A stretch of DNA of 64,000 nt from Flammula alnicola (taxonomy: Eukaryota > Basidiomycota > Agaricomycetes > Agaricales > Strophariaceae): positions 1 through 64,000 of the forward strand of contig JADNRV010000065.1 in the NCBI GenBank assembly GCA_015499995.1, in the 5' to 3' direction. A program made the translations under genes and the position numbers. A model generated the notes under the pieces. It made no database searches and was not told where the DNA came from. It saw only the letters and a list, made by a program, of their open reading frames with translations. Positions 1-10,942 of this stretch are shown here, one piece after another. Numbering within the stretch: position 1 is the stretch's first letter; every line of letters begins with the position of its first letter.

Positions 1-2
1 CT

Positions 3-515
3 CTGCAATTATCTGCAGCCTGGGACTCATATAATAGTTATCAGAAATTGCAGAAGCGGGGGGACTATCCGTCATTTGTCGAATCCATGAAGGAAAATCT
101 CTCGGGTGCCCCTGTTGTCCAACACCTCGATTTCGATGTAGACAGCAGTAATGCCTTTGGTGCTCCTGTTACCGAGCTTGCAACCATCACACCAAAGGAT
201 GGACATTCACAAGAGGACCTAGACGTCTTACTGGCGGAATTCAGGGAGAAGCGTCCAAGACCAAGGGCTTAACTCCGCCTATAGCTGTTGGTAAAATTAA
301 GCAAATTCCTGAAGCATATCTTACAGCTCTTGGGTGGGACAGTGTTGAGGTACGACTTAATACACGGCTCCCAATAGTAACAACGAACCGTTTGCTGATG
401 CATTCTTACTTAGATACATGCGGACGCCGGCAAACTGCCCCAATTCCAGAAATTCGTCGGGAAGTTGCTGGAAATTGCAACGATTGATATGGTTCATGGA
501 GCTTTCAAAAATTGA
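3..515 (+). pseudogene. Alpha-beta-barrel domain protein, 3' part, frameshifted
   Basis: This is the 3' part of a gene that enters from beyond the window start. It is a tandem paralogue of the next gene (990-1800): both share W-x5-Y-x2-[LM]-x-[QR]-R-x-[DE]-YPSF, then [IQ]H-x-[DY]FDVD, then GWDSVE at the end of the exon. Exons read as 3-349 and 414-515, with a 64-base GT..AG intron, and the protein ends in a 34-residue tail. Between about 245 and 255 the frame shifts by one base relative to the paralogue; without the shift the reading ends at 272. The family resembles fungal dimeric alpha-beta-barrel (ABM-like) proteins, small enzymes or stress proteins of mostly unknown substrate. The break may be real decay or a one-base assembly error. 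Confidence 0.55.
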
Positions 516-989
516 TATCCATAGGCATTAGCGAAGTTGCAGTTGGTTTGTTGGATTTGTACAATTGATTGTCGTCCTTACATTCTGCCGTGTCAATCAG
601 TCAGCTACTTTATTTGGCCTCAAAGGCTCACAACCTCAGGGCGGAATATTTCCGGCGCTGTTATAAATGTCGCATATAGTATGACTTATAAACCAGGAGA
701 TTATTTCTTGAAATCTCCATTACGAGGCGGCGGTGCCTGTCTGACCTTATTTGTCTCCTTGTGTGGCGCACTGGCGGCCCTATGGGATATTAATAGCTCG
801 GTTTGCCTCGACGTTATACATCCAATGCATGGCCCACAAACCTTTCCTACTTCCAGCAATTTGTATTACAAAGTTGCTACACGAACAAGGGTTTCCATGA
901 TCAGAGTTCGAACAACTCGCGCTCATACGCCGCGTCACTCATTACCCGAGGCCACCTATCTTTTCTCGCGCAACTACGACTTTCTTGCA
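516..989. other. Intergenic spacer between tandem alpha-beta-barrel genes
   Basis: About 470 bases with no supported gene. An open frame starting at 537 runs through here into the first exon of the next gene but has no recognisable protein similarity before position 990. It presumably holds the terminator of the upstream copy and the promoter of the downstream copy. I saw no convincing TATA box. Confidence 0.5.
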
Positions 990-1800
990 ATGCCGCTAGT
1001 AGAAATCGTTCACTTCAGTGCTCCAGAAGCGCTCATCGCTAGGCCAACACTGGGAGATTCATTCGTAGATTACCTCAAGAAGGTTGACGGATGCCTAGGG
1101 TACATACGACTCGATTCATTTGTCATTAACCCTAGTTAACATGATTCTATTAGCGTGTCGCGCGGGTTTCAGCTGGAGGATAAGAGCCGTGTATTCTTAT
1201 TTATCAGTAAGTGAATTCTCTAACAACTTTGAGAATAATAACGATGTTGGTCTTGTCGACATCAGCTTGGAAAACAAACGAGCACTACGAGAAGATGAGG
1301 CAACGAGCGGAATACCCCTCATTTATGGCATCTCTAAAACCTCTCGGCAGTGACATTTTTATTCAACACATCTATTTCGATGTGGACATTGACAACGCTT
1401 TCAATGCCCCGATTACCGAAATTACGACTATAAAGGCGAAGGAAGGTCATACGCAAGAGGAGGTTAACGCAGTGGTCTCGGAAATAAGGGCAAACCAACA
1501 TCTCGTCAAGGGTGGCCACCCTCCGATTGCATGGGGTCAGGTGAAGCAGACACCTGAGCTGTATATTTTGATAATTGGATGGGACAGCGTCGAGGTATGC
1601 CTTTCATTATTTAATTGGTCAGGTTTCAGGAATAGCAGACTGACGTCTATTAGGCTCACTTCGCATCGCACAAGGAACCGCCCATCGAGACGATAACCAT
1701 GAAGTTAATCGGCGTCTGTGAGCCAGAGACCAAGCATGTTGCATTAAGGAGTGGTCGAAGTATGGGTGTATTGGTGACTGGGGATGCACTTATGAGGTGA
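990..1800 (+). CDS. Dimeric alpha-beta-barrel (ABM-like) domain protein
   Basis: A four-exon gene: 990-1099, 1154-1206, 1266-1594 and 1654-1800, giving 212 residues. All three introns (54, 59 and 59 bases) have GT..AG ends and join in phase. The N-terminal exon starts MPLVEIVHFSAPEAL. The same exon survives as a relic at 10231-10347 on the other strand, which supports the chosen start. The middle exon carries the YPSF and YFDVD motifs shared with the tandem copy at 3-515. No signal peptide or membrane segment is visible. Length and layout fit fungal alpha-beta-barrel proteins that dimerise through two antiparallel sheets. Function is unknown; a small oxygenase or stress role would be typical of such folds but is only inference. 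Confidence 0.75.
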
Positions 1801-1901
1801 ATGCCGAGGAAGTCAACGATTTTTAATGAGGTTTATATACAATAAATCATTAGAACAGCTTCAAGACTATTCTATGGAGAAGGGTTTAAGAGCTGTCTAG
1901 T

Positions 1902-3596
1902 CTACGGTAGCTGTGGGTGCCGAGAGCGGAAATGCATCACAGAAGGTCTTACGATTGTGGGCGTCCCCCGACGTTTATAGTCTAAACGCGCGATACTGCG
2001 CAAATTCTCAACAGCAAGAGGCAGGGAGAGTTCGCGCCTCCAGGAGATAAAGCGCTCTGTGATGCGACGTTCTCCTTCGCACTTGAGAGCTTCAAGTCGG
2101 ATGGTGCGGAGTGAGCGAAGCGGTATGTTGGCAGTGGTATTCTCCTCTGGATTGCGACTGTCAAGCATGACCTTGATGACGGCCACAGTGGTATGGATTT
2201 CCTCCACGGGCGCAAGTGCGAAAAGGAAGCGGTTGAGATCGACAATACCCGTGCTATACAGTTCATGATGGCCAATGTTGAGATTGACACTCTTGATCGA
2301 AGATGGAAATTGGCACTCTGAGACCACGTTGAGGAGAAGGCAGATCAATGACGAGGGCAAGGACTGAGTTTGCCTCTCCCCAATGATGTTAATAACAAAG
2401 GCGTCGAGATATTCCAAGTAGTCGGAGTCGATGGGACCAAAATGAGGTTGTTCCAATCCAAAAGGCAGACTATCCCGCAAATGGGCTCTGTAGTCAGTCA
2501 AATCCAGACGAACTGTTTCGTTTTCCCTATTAGGTTTCTGAGCGTTGCTCAGAAAGTATCCCTGCACATAGCGCAGTAAGCCCTGGCGAAAAGGAGCCAA
2601 ATCTTGTCGCGACAGTGGAAAACGGGGGTTCTTGACACGCACGTCGAGCTGCAGGCAACAGCCTGGAGTTGCAACTGTATTTCCAAGGAAAAACGCAGCT
2701 GCAGAAAGGGTAACGCGGAGACGGAGCTTCCGGAGTTTCGGGAGTGTTATGAGAGGAATGCGAAGTGGACGACCGTCATCTACATCTAAATCCAGTGCCT
2801 GACCCATTCCAGCGTTTATATTCAGATCCTCGAGCAAGGACATCCTTCGAAGTGCTTCCAGAAAATCAGGAACCTGGAATTCGCCTTCCAGGGTGAGGGT
2901 ATGGATCTGGGATAACCAGGGTGCTTTGAGATTGATGTTGATACGTTTGCACGAGAGCCTGAACTGGCGTAGCAAAGGCGCGTGGTTAGAGAACAGAACG
3001 GAGTTGGGAGATTCTAAGACCGAAGGGATTAATTCCTGTCCAAATTGGAGCGAAAATGACTCCAGATATGGCGCCGCCTGCTGGACGCTGCTCCACAGCC
3101 CGTCGTTGACGGATACCGTCGCTCGGACCTTCACTTCGAGGTCGAATCTCCGAATCCTCGTCCATTGTGCAGGGAGAAGCGCCGAAAGGAAGAATCTTAA
3201 CGCAATCCCCTCGTTGACAGTCACAAGATCCCTGCCTTTGATATGAAGTGGTGCACTGCCAGTCCTCTTGAGAACTTCCTGCCTCCATTTATCGTGCTGC
3301 CCTGCGAGGAGATTTAGGTCGATTATCCTGCCCCAGAGGGATGCGGAGTCGAGCAGCAATATTTCCCTCCACAACTTGCAGACTGAGGAAGTGCGGACTG
3401 CAGTGATAAGACCCTTGCAAGACGACCGTCTGTCGGCGATGGGGTCGTCCAAGTCTGCATTCATACAGAAGATGTACCACAGAATATCGCGGTTGAGCTT
3501 CGTGATGGGGCCGGAGCGGGACGTGGAAGCCATTGTAAGTTGTTTGGCAGGAGTCAGAGAGGATGTATAAGTGGGGGACAAGCGAAGCGTATTCAA
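1902..3596 (-). CDS. F-box protein, intronless
   Basis: A single uninterrupted frame of 564 residues; a second in-frame start at residue 22 (MASTSRSGP) is possible and gives a 543-residue protein. The N-terminal part has the agaricomycete F-box pattern: LNRDILWYIF, a short insertion, then SVCKLWREILL and SASLWGRIIDL. The rest is made of irregular leucine-rich segments such as LRQFRLSC and LPKLRKLRLRV, as in the large mushroom F-box/LRR family. Such proteins are substrate receptors of SCF ubiquitin ligases and bind Skp1 through the F-box; the substrate cannot be guessed. The gene converges on the alpha-beta-barrel gene at 990-1800 with only about 100 bases between stops. No frameshift or odd composition is seen. 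Confidence 0.85.
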   Translation of the reverse strand: MNTLRLSPTYTSSLTPAKQLTMASTSRSGPITKLNRDILWYIFCMNADLDDPIADRRSSCKGLITAVRTSSVCKLWREILLLDSASLWGRIIDLNLLAGQHDKWRQEVLKRTGSAPLHIKGRDLVTVNEGIALRFFLSALLPAQWTRIRRFDLEVKVRATVSVNDGLWSSVQQAAPYLESFSLQFGQELIPSVLESPNSVLFSNHAPLLRQFRLSCKRININLKAPWLSQIHTLTLEGEFQVPDFLEALRRMSLLEDLNINAGMGQALDLDVDDGRPLRIPLITLPKLRKLRLRVTLSAAAFFLGNTVATPGCCLQLDVRVKNPRFPLSRQDLAPFRQGLLRYVQGYFLSNAQKPNRENETVRLDLTDYRAHLRDSLPFGLEQPHFGPIDSDYLEYLDAFVINIIGERQTQSLPSSLICLLLNVVSECQFPSSIKSVNLNIGHHELYSTGIVDLNRFLFALAPVEEIHTTVAVIKVMLDSRNPEENTTANIPLRSLRTIRLEALKCEGERRITERFISWRRELSLPLAVENLRSIARLDYKRRGTPTIVRPSVMHFRSRHPQLP

Positions 3597-4369
3597 GTTT
3601 GCGGTATATTGAACCAGGTCTCTTATAGGTTTTCCACTTGTGGGCGTTTGTCGGTCAGAATCATTGTTCTCGATAAACGATCGAGCGGGCCTTCCCCGGA
3701 TTGCCCGGCGTTATAGACTGTGGCATATTGCATTGAACAGGCCATTGTATCAATGGTATGTTATGGCCCACAGAGCATCAATGGGCCAAGATTGCGATTG
3801 TCACTGGAAGTCGGAAAGCAGAGGAAAGCAGAGGTCAGCATAGGCCTAGACAGGACAACTTAAATCCTCCTGACCTTTCTCCTAGCATTGAAGCACGTTC
3901 AGAACGCCTCGAGAGCTCAGATTCCAGACGGCAGGTAGATATTCTCTGCAACGAAGTAGTTACATACTTAACTGTGGAGTATGTAACATTGACAAATTTT
4001 AAATTTTAAATTTACGCGTCGCGTACGTATTTCCACGTGATCTCTTCGCCGCCTGACCATCACGATTCTCAGGGCCGTTTCATCTGTTCCTGTCCTTTCC
4101 TGTCATCCAGCGCGATCTGGATTCTGATTCCTGAAGTTTTGTCACTTGGAGTCGTGAGGTTGCTAGAGAACCACGACGACGACTAGCTAACGGACCAAAA
4201 GCAACACTGGACGGTCTGCGAACTCTGATACACATCATCGCGCAGCACACCGGAGTCCATCATTTCCATATTATAACCGCCACATCGTCACTGATATCGC
4301 CTCTCTCTCGACCTCATTGAAGATCGCACGTATAGCACTATTTACTGCCTAGAATCAACGAGAATCGCC
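3597..4369. other. Divergent intergenic region
   Basis: About 770 bases between the divergent F-box and p34-like genes. It contains a short AT-rich stretch near 3990-4012 and a small direct repeat of GCAGAGGAAA near 3817-3835. No gene is supported; it presumably holds both promoters. Confidence 0.5.
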
Positions 4370-7133
4370 ATGTCCAATGACACCACCACCGCCCCGACGC
4401 CGTTTTACGATGAAGGATGCAGGATCCTGACGATATCTGCCTCGTTAGCTGGAGGGACGGCGTTCATTGAACGTGAGCCTTGATTTTAGTTCCTTTCGTT
4501 TCTTTTTTCTTTGCTTCTCCATTTCTTTGCTTCTTTCTCTATTTCGTTTTCGTTGAAAGTTAGTATTCAAAATACCCTCGCATTCAGGTCTGAAAGCGCT
4601 CTCTGGGTCTGAGCCGGCATCTGTACATTCCAGTGTTCCGCCGCCCTCAGGCTCATCAGCCCCAGAAGAATCGGGCTTTATCACAGTCCCGTATACCCTC
4701 GCGAACCGGTACTACACCGCAGACGTCCACTTCGCGGCGTACGCGATGCAGGCGCTTTACCCCGGCTTGTTCGCGCCAGATCGCAGACCGGATTATAAGC
4801 CCCCGCCTGCGGTCGTTTTCGTGTGGGTCGAAGGCGAGGTGGGTTTCAAGTTCCTTTAGTTTGATTTCTTGACTTGGTTTTCATGTATGACATGCTTTCT
4901 TTTTTCCCTTATACTCCGTTCTTGTTCTTATAAACCACACATACATCGTAAACGGGTGCTGACGAAAACGTAAATTTACAGCCGTACGAAAAACACATCG
5001 AGGAGCTGTCGCGGATGATGGCGGTGGGCGGCTACGAGCCCGAGGTATCTCTGGCCGTGCGCATCCCGAAGGTATCCTCAGCAGCTTCGACGGTAACACC
5101 TGCAGCAACGACACCAACACAGACACCAACGCCAATTGCTGATGCGCAGTCAGAATTCGAAGGCGACCACACGAACAAGAATGATAATGATAATACCGAG
5201 ACGGACAGGACAATAACAGCCGTGGAAGGCGAGAACGCGGACATCGACACTACGCTGATGTCGTTCGGGTTCGAATACGTCGACGCCACGCGCGAATCGG
5301 CAGAGGCGAAGCCTGCACGGACGGATGCTGCTGATGGTACGTACCTTTTCTTTTCTTCTTTCTTTCGTTTGTCGTCCTTGGGCTTTTTCTTTACGTACCC
5401 TATCTTCCTCTTCCTCTGATTTTTATTCCTCGATTTTATTTCTTTCCTTAGGCAAAATGATCGTCAGACTGACAGACCTTATCCGCACAGACATCCCACA
5501 CCTCCCACGCGTCCTCGACGCGCTGAGCACCATCATGTGGCCGTCCATGCAATCCAGATCCGCACCCACCAACTCTAACCCTAAAGCCGAAGCCAAAGCC
5601 AGCGCCGTGCGGAGGGACTGGGAATACGGCTCGATCGTGGACGAGCTGCTCTCCGTGTCTGGGATATCAGGCATCTCGGGTGCTGACTCTCGCTCGCGTG
5701 CGTTGGGTGCTAGTCGCCACCAGAACGTGGACGAGGAGGATGCAGAAGACGTGGATACCCTGTTCGCACCGTACGACTTTACCTCTACCTCCAATGCTCA
5801 TTTCTTCGGGGTGTCGTCGTCGTCGTCGGCCGGCGAGCGTGCTGCTGGTACTACTGGGTTCGTAGTACGGGAGGAAGAGAGGGAGGACAGAGCGTGGTTG
5901 GCGGCGGATGGGCCAGGGGTGTCGATGACGACGAGGATTAGCACCACTACCATCGGCGCCACCAGTGGTGCGCGTGCGGATTCGGCGGGGATGGTTACGT
6001 CGCCTGTGGATGTCGATTCGGACGCGATGGCGCCGTTTGGGCGCCGCGGTGGGGATAATTTAGGCGAGGGTCGCAGCAGCGAAAAGGGAGGTCAGGGGCG
6101 GGTGGAGATCGGATTCGAGGATGATTTTACGGTGTTCGTGTCTGCGCCTGCGGAGACGCCTGCGCGGGCGTGGACGCCATTGGATGAGGGTGGGCCTGGG
6201 TTTGGAGAGGGTTTGGAGAGGGGTAGGGAAGGGAGTCTGGCCATGGCTGGGCGGCTGATGCCTTCCAGTGCTCTTGCGCGCGGACTTGGAAGTGGGAGAG
6301 GAAGAGGAAGAGGCACGATGGCAGCATACAGGTCGTTGGGGTCTGTGTCTGATTTTGGAGGCGACGAAAGCGACTCTGGGTTGGAGAAGGATTTGGATTT
6401 GGAGAGGCTGCGACGTGGGTATAGGGCGCTCGGTAATGGAGCTGGAAGGGCGGATGAGGATGAGGATGCAGAGGTGTGGGAAGACGATGCGGAAGATGAG
6501 GTTGATGAGAGTTGGGTGGAGTATGCGGAGGCGGAGTGGGATGATGAGGGCGATGGAGATGCGGAGGAAGATGCGGAGGAAGAGGAAGACGGAGAGGAAG
6601 AGGACGAGGACGAGGGTATGCCGACGAAGGACGAGATCATGGCTGCTGCTGCGCGCATATTTGGGGTTGTGCCACGGTCGCTTGGGGGTGGTGGGTTCAG
6701 GAAGGCGTCGGAAGTTAATAGGGAGCTGGACGAGGAGAGTGTGGGCGCGACGTCGACGGCGAAGTCGACTGTGGAAGATAAAGACGCGTTCGGCGGTGCG
6801 ACAGCATCTGGAGCTGCAGAAGGCGTCGGCGCTAGTTCCAATGTTGCTGATGGCAGTACCGGTACTGGCCCTAGCGCCCCTGCTCGTGCGCCCAACGCCG
6901 ACCTAGACGACGGTGACCTCTCAGACGCCTTCGACACCCGCCCCTTCGACGTCGAGCGCGTCCTACACGCGCTGCAGGACTTCCGGAGCGAGATCGCGGG
7001 GGTGACGAATGAGGAGCAGAGGAGGCGGATTGCGGCACGGGTGGCGTTGGGGTTCGTTTATGGGATGGAGGCTGATTTGCGGCACGGGGATGGAGGCGGT
7101 GCGGGTGATGTGGAAGGCTCTCACTTGGTTTGA
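4370..7133 (+). CDS. AAGAB: Alpha/gamma-adaptin-binding protein p34 homologue
   Basis: Four exons (4370-4472, 4588-4838, 4982-5336, 5452-7133) encode 796 residues. The first exons give a Rab-like pseudo-GTPase region: CRILTISASLAGG at residues 17-29, YTLANRYYTADVHFAAY and PPAVVFVWVEGE. The C-terminal end has the p34 signature helix pair: PFDVERVLHALQDFRSEIAG followed by EEQRRRIAARVALGF. Human p34 (AAGAB) is about 315 residues and acts as an assembly chaperone for AP-1 and AP-2 clathrin adaptors; this protein is much longer because of a Ser/Gly-rich and strongly acidic middle (runs of D/E encoded at 6450-6620). That insert looks disordered. The acidic run also creates a long serine-rich antisense frame that is not a gene. 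The identification rests on both ends of the protein matching. Confidence 0.75.
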
Positions 7134-7284
7134 TGACCTTGGCTGCTCGCGCCGAAGAGCCAGCTTGGATTTATCGATGACCAAAGCCAGCGCCGGGGAA
7201 TCGCAGACGCGCATCTTTCGCGAGCTCTCGCGGCTCGCTAAATGGCTCGGAGGCTCGAAGGAATTGAGGGGCAGGTAAAGATTG

Positions 7285-7560
7285 TGAGCATTGACTTTCG
7301 TTACAACAAGCGCCCGGGCGCCGAAGCTCTCAAGGAGAGCACGTGGCTCCTCTCGACTTTTCGTTCGTTGGCTTGAAGTCTCTCGAAGTCCGCCCTCTAA
7401 TTTTGCTCTAATCCACACAGTAAAATACGGCTCTATCGTCCCGGTCTTCATTCTCTTCGTCCTTCCACGTCAGACTCGGAAACACCACGGGCAAATCTTC
7501 TGTCTTCGCATGCTAGTGTTCTGACCTTAATGTTATAGCGGATTCCAAGATTCGAGAACT
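7285..7560. repeat. Dispersed noncoding repeat, copy 1
   Basis: This stretch is similar to 10440-10893 in the same orientation. Shared blocks include ACAAGCGCCCGGG, GCACGTGGCTCCT, TGAAGTC, GTCAGACTC and a final block around TGCTAGTGT, CTGACCTTAA and GATTCCAAGAT. Copy 2 has about 180 extra bases in the middle. The two copies flank the NmrA-like gene. No coding potential is seen; it may be a miniature element or an old duplication. Confidence 0.6.
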
Positions 7561-8207
7561 CTAAACGCGGAAACCGATATCGTGATCACCTATAGGACTC
7601 ACCTGGTTATAAGCCATTGCTTTCGAGGTGCGGGGGGTCTGTCTCCCACATAGTATGTATAGAGCCGCCGCAATTTCAAGCTATCTATGTCCATAGATTC
7701 CGGAATGGCCTCTGTATTCCCAGCATCCATTGATATTGATGACCTACACACACTAGATTTTCCATCAAATCGCATCATTCCCAGCTCTCGCGTTTCGTTC
7801 ACGTAATCTCTCCCTGCTTTCAGTAACAAGTTCGTCCTTTGACTGCCAGGCCGGTCACTACTCGGCCCTCTAAGATCACCAATACCACCGCATACATTCA
7901 CATACAATCCAATGTCAAGTGTGTGACTCATTGTGTGGCGATTACCAAGGCATCTTTATTTACTTTACTACCTCTACTCACCTTTGCCGCCATTCCGCGT
8001 CAGCAATCGGCAGCGTCGGCTGGTGTTGACCATTACAAAGAATGCTTTAGACGAACATTGGCGCCCGCGCTGTTCTCGACATGGCAACTAACTGCTATGC
8101 AGTTTATAAAAGGGAACCTATTCAAGTCCCAACGGCATCCTCCCTATTCCCTGTTGCTGATACAAAAACAAAACATCTCGAATTGAGCACCAAAGTAACG
8201 CGGACGT
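7561..8207. other. Intergenic region upstream of the NmrA-like gene
   Basis: About 650 bases without a supported gene. Short open frames on both strands show no recognisable motif. It presumably contains the promoter of the gene starting at 8208. Confidence 0.4.
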
Positions 8208-9730
8208 ATGTCTAGCAAGCTCAATATCTTCTTCACAGGTGCAACTGGTACGCACATACTCTTCGCTTTTCACTGATGGTGTTGGTTAAAGTAACTACGT
8301 TTTCCTCAGGCTACATCGGTGGGACCGTTCTTACCCGCCTGCTTCAACACCCAGATGCTGCTTCCTTCCAAATCACAGCCCTCGTCCGTTCAGCGGAGAC
8401 AGGAGAGAAACTGAAAACCTTGGGTGTTGAAGTCATTATTGGCTCATACACCGACGAAAACTTGGGCTTCCTCACTGAGGCAGCATCGAAAGCTGATGTC
8501 GTTATCGCAGTTGTAAGTATTAATGGCTTTTATTTAGACTCACGACTCGCGATGTGCTAAGAGCTTCTACAGGCCAGGCTTCTACAGGCCAATTCGATCA
8601 ATTCGATCAATTTGGCTCCTATCAATGCGATTTTGGCTGGGATGAAGGTCAAATACGAGAAGTCAGGAAAGGCTCCATTATTGATTCATACGGTCAGAGT
8701 CAAGACAGATCCAAACACTAACATGAGATCTCACCTCGTTCTTCTAGTCTGGTTCAGGTATTTATACAACCGCTTAGGTGGAAACATGATGTCCAAATAA
8801 ATCCCGAAATTTATAGCATTCGTCATGGACGACGCGCGTGGCTTGCATAGCGGTCAAGCCGAGATTAGCGACTTGGATGTCGACAAACTCAATGCAATTC
8901 CAGTGGAAGTCATACCTCGGAACGTCGATATTGCGATCATAGAAGCGGACAAGGCCGGGTATGTCAAGGCATATATCATTGCACCTGGTGCGTCTTTCTC
9001 TGTTTCAGTTGTATTTTCTCCTCGATCGCTATTTTGAGATTTTACGATACCGAAAAAATTGTACAGGAGCTGTCTTTGGACTGCCTTCAGGACCTCTGGT
9101 CGACCTTGGAATTCAGAAAACGAGTTCAGCCTTGGCCATCTTCATCAAGCCGGCTCTCGTGCGCAGGCAAGGGGGCTATATAGGTAAAGGGTTGAATAAG
9201 TGGTGCGCGGTTGACGTTGAGGACAGTGCGTACTTCATTTTCTTCCATCTATGGGCACGTCCCTGCTGAGTTTCTCTCACTGTTCCTGTAACTTTCAGCT
9301 GCTGATCTATACTGTGTCATCTTCGATACTATCCGTTCGAGTTCCAATTCTGATGCCGCTGGCCATGGGCCTGAAGGGTATTACTTTGTGGGGAACGCTG
9401 AATTGTCAGGTCTTGAGATAGGCCGCGCCATATCCGAGGCTCTTGTTGACTTGGGCATTGGGATTTCTCGCGAACCTATGGCGCTCTCCCAGGAGGAATG
9501 CGAAGCATTCTATCCAGTTAGTGTATTCCATCTGATGTGGTATCCTGACTTATCCATTTTCTTCTGGCATTACTTAGACTCCCTTTCAGCGCATGAGACT
9601 CGGTGCCAACGGTGTTTTCAAGGCAGATCGTGGCCGTGCCCTTGGCTGGAATCCCAAACAAGGCAAGGCAGAATTCATTGCGAGTGTGAAGCTTGAGGTC
9701 GAGGCATTTATTGCAACGGGAGGAAATTAA
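8208..9730 (+). CDS. NmrA-like / NAD(P)-binding epimerase-family protein
   Basis: Eight exons can be traced: 8208-8247, 8310-8512, 8573 or 8588-8692, 8748-8757, 8817-8987, 9067-9225, 9299-9516 and 9578 (or 9590)-9730, giving about 350-357 residues. The N-terminus joins across the first intron to FFTGATGYIGG, the GxxGxxG dinucleotide-binding loop of an extended Rossmann fold. Further family blocks are LLIHTSGS, FVMDDARG, NVDIAIIEADKAGYV and, near the end, RGRALGWNPK. This pattern is that of the many mushroom NAD(P)-binding proteins related to NmrA and atypical SDRs. Substrate is unknown and the catalytic YxxxK is not evident, so a sensor or atypical reductase role is possible. The third exon has a duplicated splice acceptor. 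A 10-base exon (8748-8757) is unusually small but keeps the frame. Confidence 0.8.
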
Positions 9731-10230
9731 ACAATTGCGGAGTATCAATTTCCACCGAGTTTCTCATTTTCTTCGTAACAGCGTCTCGTTTAAGAAAATT
9801 GTTTCCTTCCAGTATGTTTTGGTATATGAACTTTATCTCTGATTTGGTTTTTTCTTTCCGAATCTGAACTCGGCTCCAGGGTTCCTCTCAAAGAGATATC
9901 AAGATGGTGGATTCACAATTCATGGACATCCATATCGCTAACGTCGCTGCCATGCGCGAGAACTCGGTGAAGAAGGATTTCCATGCAAAGTGTCTATGAC
10001 ACATACAGCTTTGGTTGGCATATACTACTCGTTCCTTCTCCTAGTGCTCGTTTGCTTTGCAAACTGAATCTCGACAAGATGAAAATCGTGGACATTCTAT
10101 ATTTTTAATGGAGAATTTACTTACTGATAAATATAAATAAGAATATACAACTCTTATCCTCTAGCTGGCATCCGCGCACCACGCTGATAGAATAACCCTA
10201 ATCAAGGATAACTTCGACAGAAAAATCTCG
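9731..10230. other. Intergenic region
   Basis: About 500 bases after the NmrA-like gene with no supported gene. Short frames around 9904-9990 do not resemble anything I recognise. AT-rich near 10090-10150. Confidence 0.4.
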
Positions 10231-10347
10231 TACCCTAGCCGTCCGTAAACCTCCTTGAGGCAAGTAATCCATTACTGAATCTCCCAGTGTTGGGTCAGCA
10301 AGGAGCGCTTCTGACGGACTGAAGTGCACGATATCCACCAGAGGCAT
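10231..10347 (-). pseudogene. Relic first exon of the alpha-beta-barrel gene
   Basis: On the minus strand this reads MPLVDIVHFSPSEALLADP and continues with a TLGDS block, closely matching the first exon at 990-1099. The frame then slips by insertion of about two bases relative to the parent (YLKKV region), yet a splice-donor-like CTAGGGTACGA still stands where the parental exon ends. No later exons follow, so this is an isolated exon fragment in inverted orientation. Confidence 0.75.
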
Positions 10348-10439
10348 TCCAAGAAGGAAGTACTAGTTGTTTAATATTTATCGATGTCCAAACAGTGGGT
10401 AAGGAGGGTACAGTAAAGGTCGTGAGCGCGCATGAATTC

Positions 10440-10893
10440 ACTTCCGTCACGGTCAAGTACCAACAAGCGCCCGGGCCGATAGTTCCTACTCAGCGCACGT
10501 GGCTCCTAGTGTGTTGCGGCGCTTTCTTCATTTTTTGTTAGTTGGCATGAAGTCCCTATTGAAATAAACGGGGTGGGGATGTTTCGTGGCAAATGAATGA
10601 AGTTATATTGACAGTGTAGGTAAAATATATATGTATGTATCATGCATAAAGGTAAATAGAAAATACTGTATACTGAGATGAATGCTAAGTAAAAGATAAG
10701 ATAAGGCATACTGCTAAGTGAGCCATACCTCAATAGTCCCCACTCCAATCCAAACCACAGCTCTGTCATCTCGGTCGTTTTCCTCTTATATGTCAGACTC
10801 ATGAACAACATGTACAGGGAAATTTTCCGTGTTCTTGTGCTAGTGTGGCTGACCTTAACGTTATAGTGGATTCCAAGATTTTAGAAATGGCAC
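10440..10893. repeat. Dispersed noncoding repeat, copy 2
   Basis: Direct-orientation relative of 7285-7560, sharing the ACAAGCGCCCGGG, GCACGTGGCTCCT and GATTCCAAGAT blocks. About 180 AT-rich bases (roughly 10558-10735) are present only here. It lies next to the relic exon at 10231-10347, so the two may have been moved together. Confidence 0.55.
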
Positions 10894-10942
10894 CATAGTA
10901 GTTAAATCATGCAAGCGAAGTCATTGTAGCTTAAACACAGAT

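Noticed and set aside
6092..6937. 281-residue minus-strand frame, Ser-rich
   Set aside because: It is the antisense shadow of the acidic GAG/GAT-rich part of the p34-like gene.
6963..7451. 162-residue minus-strand frame after the p34-like gene
   Set aside because: No recognisable domain; overlaps the p34-like 3' end and a dispersed repeat.
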